This document shows positions 10,101 to 21,488 of a stretch of 64,000 bases of DNA, in pieces. How positions within the stretch are numbered: position 1 is the first letter of the stretch; every line of letters starts with the position of its first letter. The notes beneath the pieces are model-generated. The model saw only the letters and a program-made list of their open reading frames with translations. It did no database searches and was not told where the DNA came from. A program made the translations under genes and the position numbers. This DNA is from Mycoplasmataceae bacterium (GTDB taxonomy: Bacteria; Bacillota_I; Bacilli_A; Mycoplasmatales; Mycoplasmoidaceae): positions 1 through 64,000 of the forward strand of contig JAISSF010000003.1 in NCBI GenBank assembly GCA_031273215.1, read 5' to 3'.

Positions 10101-12151
10101 CCAAGTAAGTATCCTAAAACACCTCCAACAACTGATGAGAATAAACCGAATGGTAATAGCGAGAAAGCAATTTTATGTTTTTCAATACCAATAGCTTGAG
10201 CAACACCAATGTTAATTCTGTTATTATCAATAAACTTTTTAATAATTGTTGTAGCAATTACTAAAAGTAAGAATAATATAAATACAGTTAAAGTAATATC
10301 GATGATTGAAATACTGTTTACTAAATCTGGAATGAACGCAATTCTAAACGCAGCCGCACTTAAAGTGTTATGAGTATCTGTAGCACTATAAACGTTAGTT
10401 ACGTTAGCTGGTCAGTTCATATTTTGTTTACTGAAATCTAAAAACTCTTTAATTAAATTTTGTACATTAGCACCATTCTTTGCTTTAACAACTAAGTATT
10501 GTTCACTAGGCATGCTTCTTCATGAATCTAACAATCTTTCATATCCAGAACTATTCATAAAGCTAATAGATTCGTTATTTGTATTAGGGATTGAATGTTC
10601 AATTGAAACAATTGGATATAAAAAATCAGCAGTAATTCCTGTACCCATAATGATGTAAGGTGTACCAACACCTACACCGATTACATTATTCTTATATCTT
10701 TCTTTAACTCATGTAAATCATGCATCTAAATCTTCTTGGCTAGTTTGGTTTAATCATTTAATAATATTGGCTCTAGTCGGTGAATCTCCACTTCATCCAG
10801 AGTATTTTGTAAAGATATCAGTTGAAGCTGCTTTAAAATCATGTTTAGCAGCATATTGTGGAGCTAATACTGTAAAGTATGATGTTCAATCATCTAAGAA
10901 TCATGTTGTGGGAACAGCACCATCAGTTCATTGGAAAGAGAATCTTGCAGTTTTGTTTCCATAAACTTCAGTTTGTTGAGAAGTAACATATCAGTTATAA
11001 GTACTTGGTGTTCAAGGAGCACCGTGAGCTAATGTTTGGAAGTTATCGTGGTATGTGGCCGTTGTAGTTGTACCGTGTGCTAGAGCTACGAATTTATCTA
11101 GTGTTCTAACATAGTCGTCTGTTCCTTGGGCAGGGATAGTTGAAGGAACTTTATAAGATAAAATATCAGCAACGTTTGGTGTAGTGCCATCACTTAATGG
11201 TAATAGAGTGGCAATTGTTCCGTCATCAAGTTTTGTAGAAAGAGTTCAATCTGCTTGTGAGAAAGCTTCTTGTCCGCTGAATAAATTCATTTTATCCACG
11301 CTATCACCCTTAACTACAGGTGAACCATCTACTGAAGTAGAATCTGGGTTAGATACAACTGCTTTATAGTAAACGTGGTCGGGAGAAGCGTTAATATCCA
11401 ACGATTTGAATTGTCTGAAATCTGCCTTGTTACCATAGTCTGTGTTTAATTCATTAACCATAGGTGTTGTATATTTATCATTTAAGTAGTTATAGAAGTT
11501 GGTAGCTATATCATTAGCCATATCTCCACTAGTTGCACTTTTATCAACATAGTTTTGTGATCTAATACCGCCTTCATCACTAACACTCAAAGTACTTTGT
11601 GGTCTACCATCATATGTTCCTGCACTATCTTCATATGTATATGTAGCGGTACTATTTGTTACTGTGACTACTGGGAATAAGTAGTTATATAAAGGATCTG
11701 TTCATGGTGTATCTTCAGCAGTAACTTTGTTAAATACATCAGCTACAAATGAATTTGGATCTGTGTTCTCAATATCTAAAGCTAATCTGAATGTATGTTT
11801 AGTAGCAGTAGTAGGATCTATATTAACTCAAGAAACTAATTTGGGTGTTGCTGGAACTACTTCTGTAGAATATCCAACATAAGGATCGCTTGGAGCAAAT
11901 CAAGCATCCTCTGCACTTATATTTTCAATAAAGTCATATCTAATAGTACCTACGTTGTACTTTTCATTAATAGTAATATCATGTAGGTTACCTCTTTTAC
12001 TAATTCTATCATATTCACTACTAACGTTAGTTGTAGTAGAAGACAATAATGTAAAGATACCTATGGCTAAGAAAACCAATATAGTTAAACCTGTTATGGC
12101 TACCTTACTGCTTTTAAGACTACGTAAAGTATTCTTAAATAAGTTTCTCAT
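7181..12151 (-). CDS. Giant FtsX-like ABC transporter permease
   Basis: A single 1656-aa frame under code 4. One TM segment lies at the N-terminus (TILVFLAIGIFTLLSS), followed by a roughly 550-residue extracellular Ser/Thr/Asp-rich region. A first FtsX-like block of several TMs carries the loop FIDNNRINIGVAQAIGIEKHK. A second extracellular block of about 700 residues follows, then a C-terminal FtsX block (IIISTIAIMFVMIIMLLTS, loop SDSKRLGGILKALGYRDH, two more TMs). This matches the MacB/FtsX permease plan and the size of the large mollicute permeases of the MG468 type. No ATP-binding partner is adjacent. The likely role is lipoprotein or peptide export or mechanotransmission; the substrate is unknown. 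ATG follows TATAAT by 8 nt. Confidence 0.8.
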
Positions 12152-12228
12152 ATATTATTATTATAAATAATAATAGAAAATAGATACTTTTAAGGGGTTA
12201 TTTTAAGCTTCTTAAAAAGCATATGAAT

Positions 12229-12294
12229 GTTGTTTTTATTAAAATGAAAATGTTGTATTCATTAAAACGTTTATATTGTTTTTATTAAAATTGT
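12229..12294 (+). repeat. Degenerate tandem repeat upstream of ATPase B
   Basis: Three imperfect units of about 22 bp start near 12229, 12251 and 12272. The consensus is roughly TGTTGTTTTTATTAAAA. They end just before TATAAC (12297-12302), which is 6 nt before the ATPase ATG. This is the same architecture as the other ATPase genes but with a different sequence. Confidence 0.5.
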
Positions 12295-12308
12295 GATATA
12301 ACATTGAT

Positions 12309-13590
12309 ATGGAAACAAAGAACTATAAACCAAGAATTGTAGAGAAACTAATAGGTGACTTACTACGTATAACTGGTGCTGTTGCTATACAAGGACCAAA
12401 GTGGTGCGGAAAAACTGAATGTGGTAAACAATTTGCAAAAACAGTTTTCAATGTAGCAGACCCGTCTGGAAATTTCGCTAACAAGAAAAGAGCCCTTGTA
12501 GATCCTAAGAGCATTTTAGAGGGTCCCAAAACCAATTCTTATAGATGAATGACAAGAGGTAACCACAATCTGAGATACTGTTAAACAAGAAGTAGACAAT
12601 ATAGGTACTAATGGTAATTTTATACTAACTGGTTCTGCTACTCCCGAAGAAGAAGCGAGAATTCACACAGGGGCTGGGCGTATAACTAAAATAAGAATGC
12701 GCCCTATGTCCCTTTTAGAAACTGGTGCATCAGACGGAAAAATAAAACTAAGTGAATTATTTCAAAATAAAGAAGTGGGTGCAAACAAAGGTAACTTAAC
12801 ACTTAATGATGTTTTAAATTTATGTACAATCGGTGGATGACCTAGAAATATATCTAATAACTTATCTGCTAAAGATGCTTTTTTAGCAAATAAACAATAC
12901 ATTAATGATGTTGTGGAAGTAAAAATTAAAGATAAGAATGGAATTACTTCTCGTGACCCTATTAAAATGAAACGCTTAATAGATTCAATTGCTCGTAATG
13001 TATCAACATTAGTCACTCTTGAAACAATTTATGAAGACGTAGAACAAAATAAACAATCTGGGATATCAAAACCGACATTGATGGGCTATATTGATGTTCT
13101 AAAGAAACTATTTATCATAGAAGAAATACCAGCTTGATCTCCCAACATACGTTCAAGTGCTAGATTAAGAAAAACTCCTAAAACAATTTTTACAGACCCT
13201 TCTTTAGCTATTGCTGCTCAAGGTAAAAATAACGATTATTGAATGAATGATTTAAGGACTTTTTGTTTTATCTTTGCAAATTTAGTGTTACGAGATTTAT
13301 TAACATATGGTGAAGCAAATGAATGTTCTATTTCGTATTATCATGATAATACTGATCTTGAAGTGGATGCAATTATTACACGTGAGGATGGTGCGTGAGG
13401 AGCTGTTGAAATTAAATTAGGGGTATATGATGTAGAAAAAGCTGCACACTCACTATTACGTTTTAAAAATAAAATAGAAACAGATAAATTTAAACCTTCT
13501 TTCTTAGCTGTTATTGTTGGTGTTGGTGGAGTTGCTGAAAAAAGAAGTGATGGTATTTATATTATTCCAATTGATAAATTAGGAATATAA
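12309..13590 (+). pseudogene. AAA+ ATPase, DUF4143 family (copy B), frameshifted
   Basis: Relative of copies E and F. The first frame gives METKNYKPRIVEKLIGDLLR, Walker A QGPKWCGKTE (about 28-37) and ends in SILEGPK. The family then requires PILIDEWQ (Walker B), which is in the +1 frame: there is one extra base near 12522-12532 (GGGTCCCAAAACC). After the shift, the frame runs cleanly to 13590 with GNFILTGSATP, GAGRITK, a DUF4143 part and the nuclease-like signature LEVDAIITREDGAWGAVEIK. A single-base indel thus splits an otherwise complete gene of about 426 codons. The site is not a long homopolymer, so I favour recent inactivation (or a sequencing error) over programmed frameshifting. Confidence 0.75.
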
Positions 13591-13741
13591 ATGTCTAATT
13601 CTACTCATTTACCTACATTTGTTAAATGTCTGTTAAATGTCTATAAGTTATAGATAAGGAATAACTAATACACATTAGAATTAGACATAGCTATTTATAT
13701 AAAGTATAAATACAAAGATAATAATAAAGAGAAAGGGAAAC
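13591..13741. other. Intergenic region with repeats
   Basis: No gene is seen here. It contains a direct repeat of GTTAAATGTCT (about 13620-13641). It also has a widely spaced inverted pair ATGTCTAATTCT (13591-13602) / AGAATTAGACAT (13676-13688). It separates two convergent genes, so a terminator function is possible, but the loop of about 73 nt is long. Confidence 0.4.
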
Positions 13742-15076
13742 CTAAAAACCAGCTAGTGGGTTTTGACCTCTCATTATTTTCTTTCCAACTTCCATCATAC
13801 GATCTCTAGAGCTTTCTCATTCCTTTAATAACTTATTGAATTCTTCGGGTTTTCTTCCACTACCTTTAATAACTCTTAGTTTTCTAGTAGGTTCTTTTTT
13901 AAAGAGACTAGGGTTTCTTCTTTCTTTCTTAGTCATAGAACTTAATAAGATGTTTCAAACAGTTAGTTTATTTTGACCTTCTTCGATTTGGTCATCATTG
14001 ATCTTCCCAGCCATCTCAGGCATCATTTTAGTAATACTAGATAAAGAACCTAGTTTACCTATTTGTTCCATTTGCATCATTAGGTCTTCTAGATCCATCT
14101 TACCAGCTAACATACGGGTAAACGAACGTTTAACCTTATCTTGGTCAATTACATCCTTAGCTTTCTCAGAAAGGGAGATAATATCACCTAACCCTAAAAT
14201 ACGGTCAGCCATACGGTCTGGGTGGAAAACGTCCAAAGATCCAACTCTTTCACCAGTACCAATAAACAAAATAGGTACGTTTAGAGACGCAACAAGGCTC
14301 AAACTTGCTCCCGCCCTAGCATCTCCATCCATCTTGGTAATAATCAAGCCTGTTAAGCCTAGGTTGTTGTTAAATTCAGTAGCTACATTAAGAATCTCTT
14401 GACCACTCATGGCATCGGCAACAAAGATAATTTCATCTGGATTAACCTTGTTTCTTACATTAACTAATTCTTCCATTAGTTCTTTATTTGTTTGTAAACG
14501 TCCAGCAGTATCATAGATAATAGCATTATTACCTTTAGATTTAGCTAAAGCAATAGTCTCATCAGCGGTCTTTATAGGGTTTTGTGTACCTTTCTCATAA
14601 AAGTCTACCTTAATTTCATTAGATAAGGTTCTTAATTGTTCAATCGCAGCAGGTCTATAGATATCTAAACCAACTAACAAAGGTTTCTTTTGGAAGTTGT
14701 GTTGTAAGTAGTAAGCAAGCTTAGCACAACTAGTTGTCTTACCTGAACCTTGTAAACCAACAAGCATGATCTTTAATAAAGGTTTATCAGTATTTAGTTC
14801 TCTTTCTTGCTTTCCTAATATATTTATTAGTTCTTCTTTAATAGCATTAATTAGGAATTGTTGAGGATCTTCTTTAGGACTTAAGGTTTTACCAACTACT
14901 TCATCCCTAATCTTTTTAATGAAGTTCTTAACCACTAATAAATTAACGTCGGCATCTAATAAGGTAATTCTTATCTCTTTTAAGACATTAGCAACATCTT
15001 CTTCTTTTATTGTTAAGTTATCTAACCTCTTTTTGAAGTGTTTAGACACTATTGAACTAAGCATTGATTTCAACAT
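13742..15076 (-). CDS. ffh: Signal recognition particle GTPase Ffh
   Basis: The 444-aa SRP54-type GTPase binds signal sequences and 4.5S RNA and delivers ribosomes to FtsY. N domain 1-90; G domain with P-loop GLQGSGKTTSCAKLA, DIYRPAAIEQL, DTAGRLQ and TKMDGDARAGAS; Met-rich M domain (RMLAGKMDLEDLMMQMEQ, then IKGSGRKPEEFNKLLKEW, close to the usual GSGT box). Two TGA Trp codons occur in the M domain, so reading TGA as stop would cut off about 70 C-terminal residues. TATAAT ends 6 nt before ATG. The stop of ATPase C lies only 20 nt upstream. Confidence 0.95.
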
Positions 15077-15096
15077 ATCTTAATTATAAATGTTGT

Positions 15097-16305
15097 TTAA
15101 ATTAAAAAGGCAGGTAATACATATGTACCACCACCTACTACTTTTATGCTGTTAGTATTAGAAATTATTATGTTAGTTTTAAATTTCATTTTATACAAAG
15201 AAGCAACATTTTCAAATTGTTTGCAATAAGAAACATTGTCATTTGACTTAATTTCTATCGCATAATATTCTAGCCCGTTCTTTAGAATTAAATCTATTTC
15301 GTTGCCCTTTTTGTCTCTAAAATAATACCAATCCGGGTTTTTTCCAACATTTGTGTATGATTTTAATATCTCACTAACTACAAATGTTTCAAAAATACTT
15401 CCAAATAAAAAATGATTCTTTAGAACATCAATATTGGTTATGTGTAATAAGTGACATAGCAAACCTGTATCAATAAAATAGATTTTAGGAGTTTTATATA
15501 ACGATTTCTCTATGCTGTTCTTATAAAATGGTTGTAATATATGAATGATATTGGATGATTGCAAAATCATTGTCCAACGTTCAACAGTAGGCATAGATAC
15601 TCTTATTTCTTTTGAGATTGAAGAATAGTTAATTTGTTGACCTGACTTTGAAGCAATAATTTTCAAAAAGTTCAAAAATTTTTCTGAGTCTTCGATATTG
15701 TTTAATTTTTTAACATCTTTTTCGATATATGTATTAATATAACTCTCAAAATATACACTAATATTTATATCGTGGTTCGAACATATTTTAGGATATCCGC
15801 CAATCAATATATCTTTTGTGATATCTTCCGTTTTTTTATTGCCTATTTTACTGATAAAATTATTATCTGGGATAAATTCACCATTATTAACTAAATCATA
15901 TTTTTCTCTTATTGATAAAGGCAGTAACTTAATTAGAGCAATTCTGCCGGACAAACTCTCATTTAATTCCCTTATAGCACTATATTGTTGGCTGTCTGTT
16001 ATTAGATACATACCGTTTTCTTTAATTTCATCAATCATTATTTTTAAATCTCTAAAAAGTGAAGGAACATAATGAATTTCATCTAAAATTAATGGGTAAG
16101 AATTCTGTTTAAGAAAAAATAAACCATCATTTTTTGCCGCAATTTCACTTTGTAAATTATCAAATGTGATGTAATTATTTCTACCATATATATTTTCTAA
16201 TGTCGTAGATTTACCAGCTTGTCTCGCACCAATAATCATTAGTGAAGGGAATGTTTTGCATAAATCTTTAATTAATGCTTCTATGTGTCTTGTTATATAA
16301 TTCAT
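15097..16305 (-). CDS. AAA+ ATPase, DUF4143 family (copy C)
   Basis: A complete 402-aa protein. Walker A is GARQAGKST (about 26-34), Walker B LILDEIHYVP (about 72-81), followed by YLITDSQQ. The substrate-like loop SLSGRIALIKLLPLSI is characteristic of AAA_14. The C-terminal DUF4143 part carries NEIDLILKNGLEYYAIEIKSN, a PD-(D/E)xK-like E-x-K. It belongs to a different branch from copies B, E and F (DEIHYVP instead of DEWQ). It sits immediately upstream of ffh with its own promoter (TATAAT, 8 nt before ATG) and private tandem repeats. The function is not established. Confidence 0.85.
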   Translation of the reverse strand: MNYITRHIEALIKDLCKTFPSLMIIGARQAGKSTTLENIYGRNNYITFDNLQSEIAAKNDGLFFLKQNSYPLILDEIHYVPSLFRDLKIMIDEIKENGMYLITDSQQYSAIRELNESLSGRIALIKLLPLSIREKYDLVNNGEFIPDNNFISKIGNKKTEDITKDILIGGYPKICSNHDINISVYFESYINTYIEKDVKKLNNIEDSEKFLNFLKIIASKSGQQINYSSISKEIRVSMPTVERWTMILQSSNIIHILQPFYKNSIEKSLYKTPKIYFIDTGLLCHLLHITNIDVLKNHFLFGSIFETFVVSEILKSYTNVGKNPDWYYFRDKKGNEIDLILKNGLEYYAIEIKSNDNVSYCKQFENVASLYKMKFKTNIIISNTNSIKVVGGGTYVLPAFLI

Positions 16306-16318
16306 ACAATAATATTAT

Positions 16319-16380
16319 ATATTAAATTATTTAACATAACATATTAAATTATTTAACATAGCATATTAAAATAATATTTT
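16319..16380 (-). repeat. 22-bp tandem repeat upstream of ATPase C
   Basis: The unit ATATTAAATTATTTAACATA starts at 16319 and 16341, with a partial third unit at 16363, a period of exactly 22 bp. The array begins at the -10 region of the ATPase gene on the minus strand. The period equals two turns of B-DNA, which places any bound protein on one face. Confidence 0.6.
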
Positions 16381-16389
16381 AGCATTACA

Positions 16390-17934
16390 TTAGTAATTAT
16401 TACTTATTTGTTTGCACTTAACATAATAGTTAGCAGCAAAGAAACCATAGGTAGCTATTAGTACTGTTAGTTCTGAAACTATTTTAATTACAAAAGACAT
16501 TTGACCACGAGATGCAATAACATCGTAGATTTCAAAGAATAAGTGACACACAGCAAATACCGCTAAGAAGAATAAACAGATAAAAAAAGCAACATTAAGG
16601 TATATATTAGATTTAATACTCTTTTCTTTTAGAATACAATATAAAACAGTAAATACAACAGAGATGTATGTGATGATAGCATAGATAGATGTAACTTGAG
16701 AAAGCGAAGCTACTGAGAATGGAGGAACATATTCGCTGATGATAATAATGTCTTGTGTGCGATCACCAGTCATTTTTCCTTGCAAATCAAATCCTTCAAT
16801 CGTCTCAGGGATTACTAGCAATACAACAGCCAAAGCAAGACAAATACAAACCATAGTAATAATTGCTCGTACTGGTACATTATCTTTGTTTAATGCACCA
16901 GTTCTTTTACTAAAGAAACCAACCTCACTAAGTGGCTGCAATGATGTTCCTGAGTATAAACCATTTTGGATTGCTCCATTGGAGTACATCATAATAATAC
17001 CACAACAAGTTAATACAATACCAATCTTAGCTCAAATAGTAGAACCAAATACACTAGTCCATCCACTAATATCTTGGTTCTCGCTAAATGAACCAAAAGC
17101 ACAGAACAATATAATGAAGAAAAGGATTGACGTTCCAATTGAGAAAAGCATTGCTAGGTTCACACCCTTACCTAAATTCTTTTTAGGATTTTCAATATTC
17201 TTACCTGCGGTAATAATTGTTTCAAAACCAACTAATGCATAGAATGATGTATTAAATGCCTGAGTGAAGTTATATAAATCAAGGTGAGAGTTACCGGCTC
17301 AATCAGGAATGTTCTTTGAACCTCGAGTAAACATTAAGCAGAAAGCTAATAGAATAAACGCTCCACCGGTTACTCATTTAATAATTCCGCTTCATTTAGA
17401 TGCTTTCCTAAAATATTTAATACCCAATACAGTAATTAGCATAATTGAACAATATAAAAACATACCAATTAAATCTAAATATAGATTAGTGAATGCTCCT
17501 CAGTCTTGTACGTTAAAAGGTATTTTACTAGGGTCGCTAACAATATCGGGTGAGAAAATATTTTTAATAAGCATGTTCATTTGTACAACAGCCATTAATG
17601 GTAAAATAAGTAATTGCGAATATCCTACAAAACAACCAAATAGTTTACCTTTAGCTCCATAAGCATAAATCATGGCTCCACCGTTCTTATCACTAGCAAA
17701 TCTACTGGCTAGTTTTTTATAAGCAAAAACACAAATATAAGCAATAAGAGCTGCTAAAGCAAATACCCAAATCACATGCAATCCCAAACCTTTTGTAGAG
17801 CCATCCCCAGTAATAATTACTGCAAAGTAATTCATAAAGGCAATACCGAAGATTGCATTAAATCCATTTCACACAAATTCCTTCAATGTAATTTTATTTT
17901 GTTGCTTTATAGAAACAGCCTTTTGCTTTTTCAC
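16390..17934 (-). CDS. APC-superfamily amino acid permease
   Basis: A 514-aa polytopic membrane protein with about 12 predicted TM segments. It opens with KEFVWNGFNAIFGIAFMNYF, then GLGLHVIWVFALAALIAYICV and YAYGAKGKLFGCFVGYSQLL. The motif FNTSFYALVGFETIITAGKNIENPKKNLGKGV is the typical TM6 region and loop of APC amino acid permeases. I chose the GTG at 17934 because the conserved N-terminal part, including a TGA Trp codon, lies upstream of the first ATG, and TATAAT lies just before it. The substrate cannot be told. It is divergent from tRNA-Leu. Confidence 0.85.
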
Positions 17935-17964
17935 GTTGATTATATTATATAATCACTATATAGT

Positions 17965-18049
17965 GCTCTCGTGGCGGAATTGGCAGACGCGCTAGACTTA
18001 GGATCTAGTACTTCACGGTGTAAGAGTTCAAGTCTCTTCGAGAGCACCA
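17965..18049 (+). tRNA. tRNA-Leu (UAG)
   Basis: A class II tRNA with a long variable arm. The acceptor GCTCTCG pairs with CGAGAGC. The anticodon arm CTAGA-CTTAGGA-TCTAG gives UAG. The T loop is GAGTTCAAGTCTC and CCA is encoded. Confidence 0.95.
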
Positions 18050-18057
18050 AGAATATA

Positions 18058-18345
18058 ATGAGTTCAAAAAAACTTGATTTAATAAAAGAAATCGCTTATG
18101 CTAATGGTATTTCTATAGCTAAGGTTAAAAAAATATTTAATGAATTAGAGAATAAAGTTAGCGATGAACTTATTAAAAATAAAGCGGCTAAATTATTAGA
18201 TTTCGGTACATTTAAAATAGCTGAACAAAAAGCTTGTAAAAAAGTATTTAAAGGCAAGGAATACAAAGTACCTGCTAAGAAAGTTATTAAATTTAAAATT
18301 AGTAATAGATATAGTAAATTACAAAGTAAGGTTAATAAAATATAA
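18058..18345 (+). CDS. HU-family DNA-binding protein
   Basis: A 95-aa HU/IHF-like nucleoid protein. The N-terminal helix pair is MSSKKLDLIKEIAYANGISIAKVKKIFNE. The family core is KAAKLLDFGTFKI (usually V.L.GFGTF). The C-terminal strand VPAKKVIKFKIS ends in SNRYSKLQSKV in place of the usual PFK.GKELK. The sequence is divergent but the pattern and length fit. The ATG at 18058 is chosen because upstream codons belong to tRNA-Leu, only 9 nt away. It probably forms an operon with the FtsK-like gene, which starts 8 nt downstream. Confidence 0.75.
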   Translation: MSSKKLDLIKEIAYANGISIAKVKKIFNELENKVSDELIKNKAAKLLDFGTFKIAEQKACKKVFKGKEYKVPAKKVIKFKISNRYSKLQSKVNKI

Positions 18346-18352
18346 TTAACTC

Positions 18353-20107
18353 ATGGCAGAAAATGCAAAGCAAGTTCAAACTATTCAACCAGTAAGTAGA
18401 TCTAAAGCTGTATATATTACTGGAGGAATATTATTATTCCTTTTAGTATTCTCTTTTGCTCGTATACCTTATACAGGAGCATATATTGATTCATACACTT
18501 TTGATTTTTTATTTGGTACTTATAAATATTTTATTTATTTGTATGTTGCTTCACTATTAGTTATTTGAATGATTAGTGCTGATGTAGTTAAGAAACTATT
18601 GGCTCCAAGATACTTATGAGGGTTTGTAATTATGTCATTTGCAATCATGATGTGTTTAACAACTATCTTTGATATGATTCACTATGATACAATTAGAAAT
18701 GGTTCATTTACTAAGATGATTACTGATTATTGTAACAATACTAATAAGTATGGGGAACACGGATACAACTATAAAGAATTCTTTAACTCTAATTGGGGCG
18801 GTGGATTCTTCTCTGAATTTGTTTATGCTTTGTTATGTTTAACAACAATCGCAATTTATATTGTTCTAGCTCTTATCATTTTCATTATTGGATTAGGAGT
18901 TATTATTAATAAAAAGATATTACATATTATTATTCATAAAAACTTTTTAAATAAAACTAAGGATGAAGGTGAAACACAAATCAATTTGCAAGAAGGTAGT
19001 GTTGCTAAAGTTAACTTAGCGGTTATTCAGCATGATATTATGAGTGGAGAAGTTGAAACACCTTTATTTGATTATCTAATAGATAATGGAGAAGATAATG
19101 ATGTAATTAATATGGGTTTTGCTGATGATTGTGCTAAAAAGATTAGTGATGTATTAGAACAATATAAAATATCAGTTAAAAAAGAACCAAAGATCAATGT
19201 TATGCCTATCTTTACACAAATTATTTATAACATCGAAGATGATAAAGTAGATGATGTGTTAAAATTACAAAACGATATTGCATCTAAATTAACCATTACT
19301 AAATTTGTTATCTTTGTAAAAGGAAATAATGTTATCTTTGAACTAATTAATAAACAACCATCTAAAGTATCTCTAAAGAGCATTCTTAAAAAAGTTGGGC
19401 ATAAAGATAGACTACCTATTGGAGAAGATATTGATAAGAAACCGGTATTCTTAGATTTAGAAAAAAATCATTCAGCTATAGTATTAGGTAGAGTTGGATC
19501 TGGTATTGCTACTGTATTGACTAATTTATTAGTTAGCTATGCTTATGTAAATAATCCTAAACAATATGAAATCGTTTTAATAAGTACTGAAAAAGGCTCT
19601 AAAGGTTTAATTAATAACTTTGGTAAAATCCCTCATATTAAATCTGGTGTTGTTTATGGAAACAACAATATTGCTACTTTTATTAAAAAAGTAAATAGTG
19701 GAACATATTCTAAAGATAACTTGTTAATCTTGTTTGATGACTTCTCTAAATATACAGCTAACTCTAATGTTGATAGAGAGTTATTAATAGATTTAATAAA
19801 GAAAGCTAATAACTCGTCTAAAATCAATGTGGTATTATTCTCTAACGTTGTTGATAACAACTCTGCAGGAGATGATATTTACAATAGTATTAAGTGTAAA
19901 TACATTTTAAAAACAAATACACAAAATGAAAGTATTGCAATTTTAAATTCACCACAAGCATATAGTTTATATGGTTCAGGAGATGGATACTATTTAAATC
20001 CAGAGAATGAAAAGAGTAGAATCCAAGTATGTTATATGGGTGGTAAAGAGTTACAAAATATCGTTGAGATTATTTCTTTCTTCTATATCGAATTAGCTAA
20101 GAAGTAA
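18353..20107 (+). CDS. FtsK/SpoIIIE-like protein with degenerate Walker A
   Basis: The 584-aa protein has four N-terminal TM segments (about 20-200) as in FtsK. A beta-domain-like part follows (INVMPIFTQIIYNIEDDKVDDVLKLQ, VFLDLEKNHSAIVLG). Then comes a RecA-like motor with GRVGSGIA in place of GxxGSGKS, so the P-loop Lys and Ser/Thr are replaced by Ile and Ala. A Walker B-like LLILFDDF remains. The C-terminal gamma (KOPS-reading) domain appears absent. Active FtsK pumps DNA during division; here ATP hydrolysis is doubtful, so a structural or degenerate role is inferred. It lies 8 nt after the HU-like gene. Confidence 0.7.
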
Positions 20108-20113
20108 TATGAA

Positions 20114-21403
20114 TTACACGTGTAGACCTGGTCAGAAAGCATCTGCAATATCATTATAAGTGAAATCAGTTTGCAGATTTTTTCCCCCCCTTGAACTACT
20201 CACTGGATAGTACCACAAAGCATTAAGATTTCCAGTTAATGGATTCGTTTCGTCTCCGTGTAGTGAAATACTAGTGGAAGATGTTGCACCACCAAGGTGA
20301 GTAATCGTTTTACGTTGTTCATCGGTACCATTCATATCACCAGTTACATAATTTAGTAAATTTGCACCATTAGCAGTATATATGGCTGAAGGGATATCAA
20401 GATTAAGATATTGATACCCACTAAGTCCTGATACATCTAAATACTGAGGAGATATGATTTGTCCACTTTCATCTCGCAAATCCTGTTCAAATGAAACATT
20501 AAAACTATTGTTAATACTGCTTGTTTTCTCAACACTATTGATTCTAAGAGTGATGTTTCATCCCACTGTAGAAAGAATTACACTTTGATCACGACTAATA
20601 AAAGTTTGTCCCAAAGCATGTTTCCAAAGTTCCAATGTGTCCAACATTAATAAACAAGCAACTTGTGCTGCAGTAATATTTTCTTTAACTCAGTTATCAG
20701 TACCGTCAAATTCAACAGTATCATTGATTATATTATCTCCAAAATAACTGAGTACATCGTCAGGTGTTGTAGAAGCAGTCATAGCAACACCACTAATATT
20801 ATTTGTAGCAACATTCTTAACAATGTTAGGACTAATAACTTGTTCAGGTGATTCATTATCATCAACCAGAGCAACACTGTTGACGCATTCAACATCAGCA
20901 TATTTTCCACTATTGTCATGCAATTTAGTTGTTATATCCAATTCTTTAAATATGGTTTCATCTTCACCTTGAATACCCGCATAATCTTTTAACAAAATAA
21001 TTTGCACATAAATACCTTGTGAAATATCATTAGCATCATTTCAGAAGATACCAGACTTATTATCGGGCGCATCATCAAGTGAATCAGCGGTAGGTGCACT
21101 AACACCATCATTTCAATCTATATACTCTTCTACACCTGACGTGATGTTAGAAGAACTACCTGTAAAGTTTTTAAGTGGTAAACTCGATTGTAAATCTCAA
21201 ATAACTGTATCATTAGCTTTAGATAATACTTCATTACCGCTTCTCTTTACTAAATTAATTGTAGGAACATGTTCAGGTAATGTTGAGGAAGGTTTATTAA
21301 ATATTAAATAACCTAGTCCAATCCCCCCCCCCGCAGTAAGTAAAGAACACCCCACAATAGCAAAAGAAATTTTGAGTTTATTGTTATTTTTAGTTTTGAC
21401 CAT
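20114..21403 (-). CDS. Membrane-anchored surface protein, phase-variable (ON)
   Basis: A 429-aa protein under code 4. The N-terminus MVKTKNNNKLKISFAIVGCS continues into LLTAGGGIGLGYLIF, an uncleaved anchor or atypical lipoprotein signal (IVGC could act as a lipobox). Ten G bases on the coding strand (21323-21332) encode AGGG in frame, so the gene is ON. The outer part is Asn/Ser/Thr/Asp-rich with no recognised domain; a shorter G run (SSSRGGKN) lies near the C-terminus. TATAAT is 6 nt before ATG. Its stop is 6 nt from the convergent FtsK-like stop. I infer a surface antigen. Confidence 0.7.
21323..21332 (-). repeat. Poly-G tract (G10, C on + strand), ON
   Basis: Ten G bases on the coding strand inside the hydrophobic N-terminal segment of the surface protein starting at 21403. 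At this length the frame is continuous. Confidence 0.75.
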
Positions 21404-21488
21404 GCAATAATTATAGAAAAAAATTTAAGGTTTTTTGGATTTTTTTTAGTATAAAATATTATATTTTATAAAAAGTGGTTATAATCCT

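Noticed and set aside
17971-18057. An N-terminal extension of the HU-like protein through the tRNA-Leu gene
   Set aside because: The codons are tRNA-Leu sequence; the HU family begins at the ATG at 18058.
20184-20190. C7 run in the surface gene at 20114 as a switch
   Set aside because: It is near the C-terminus and short; the G10 in the anchor is the more likely switch. Kept only as a note.
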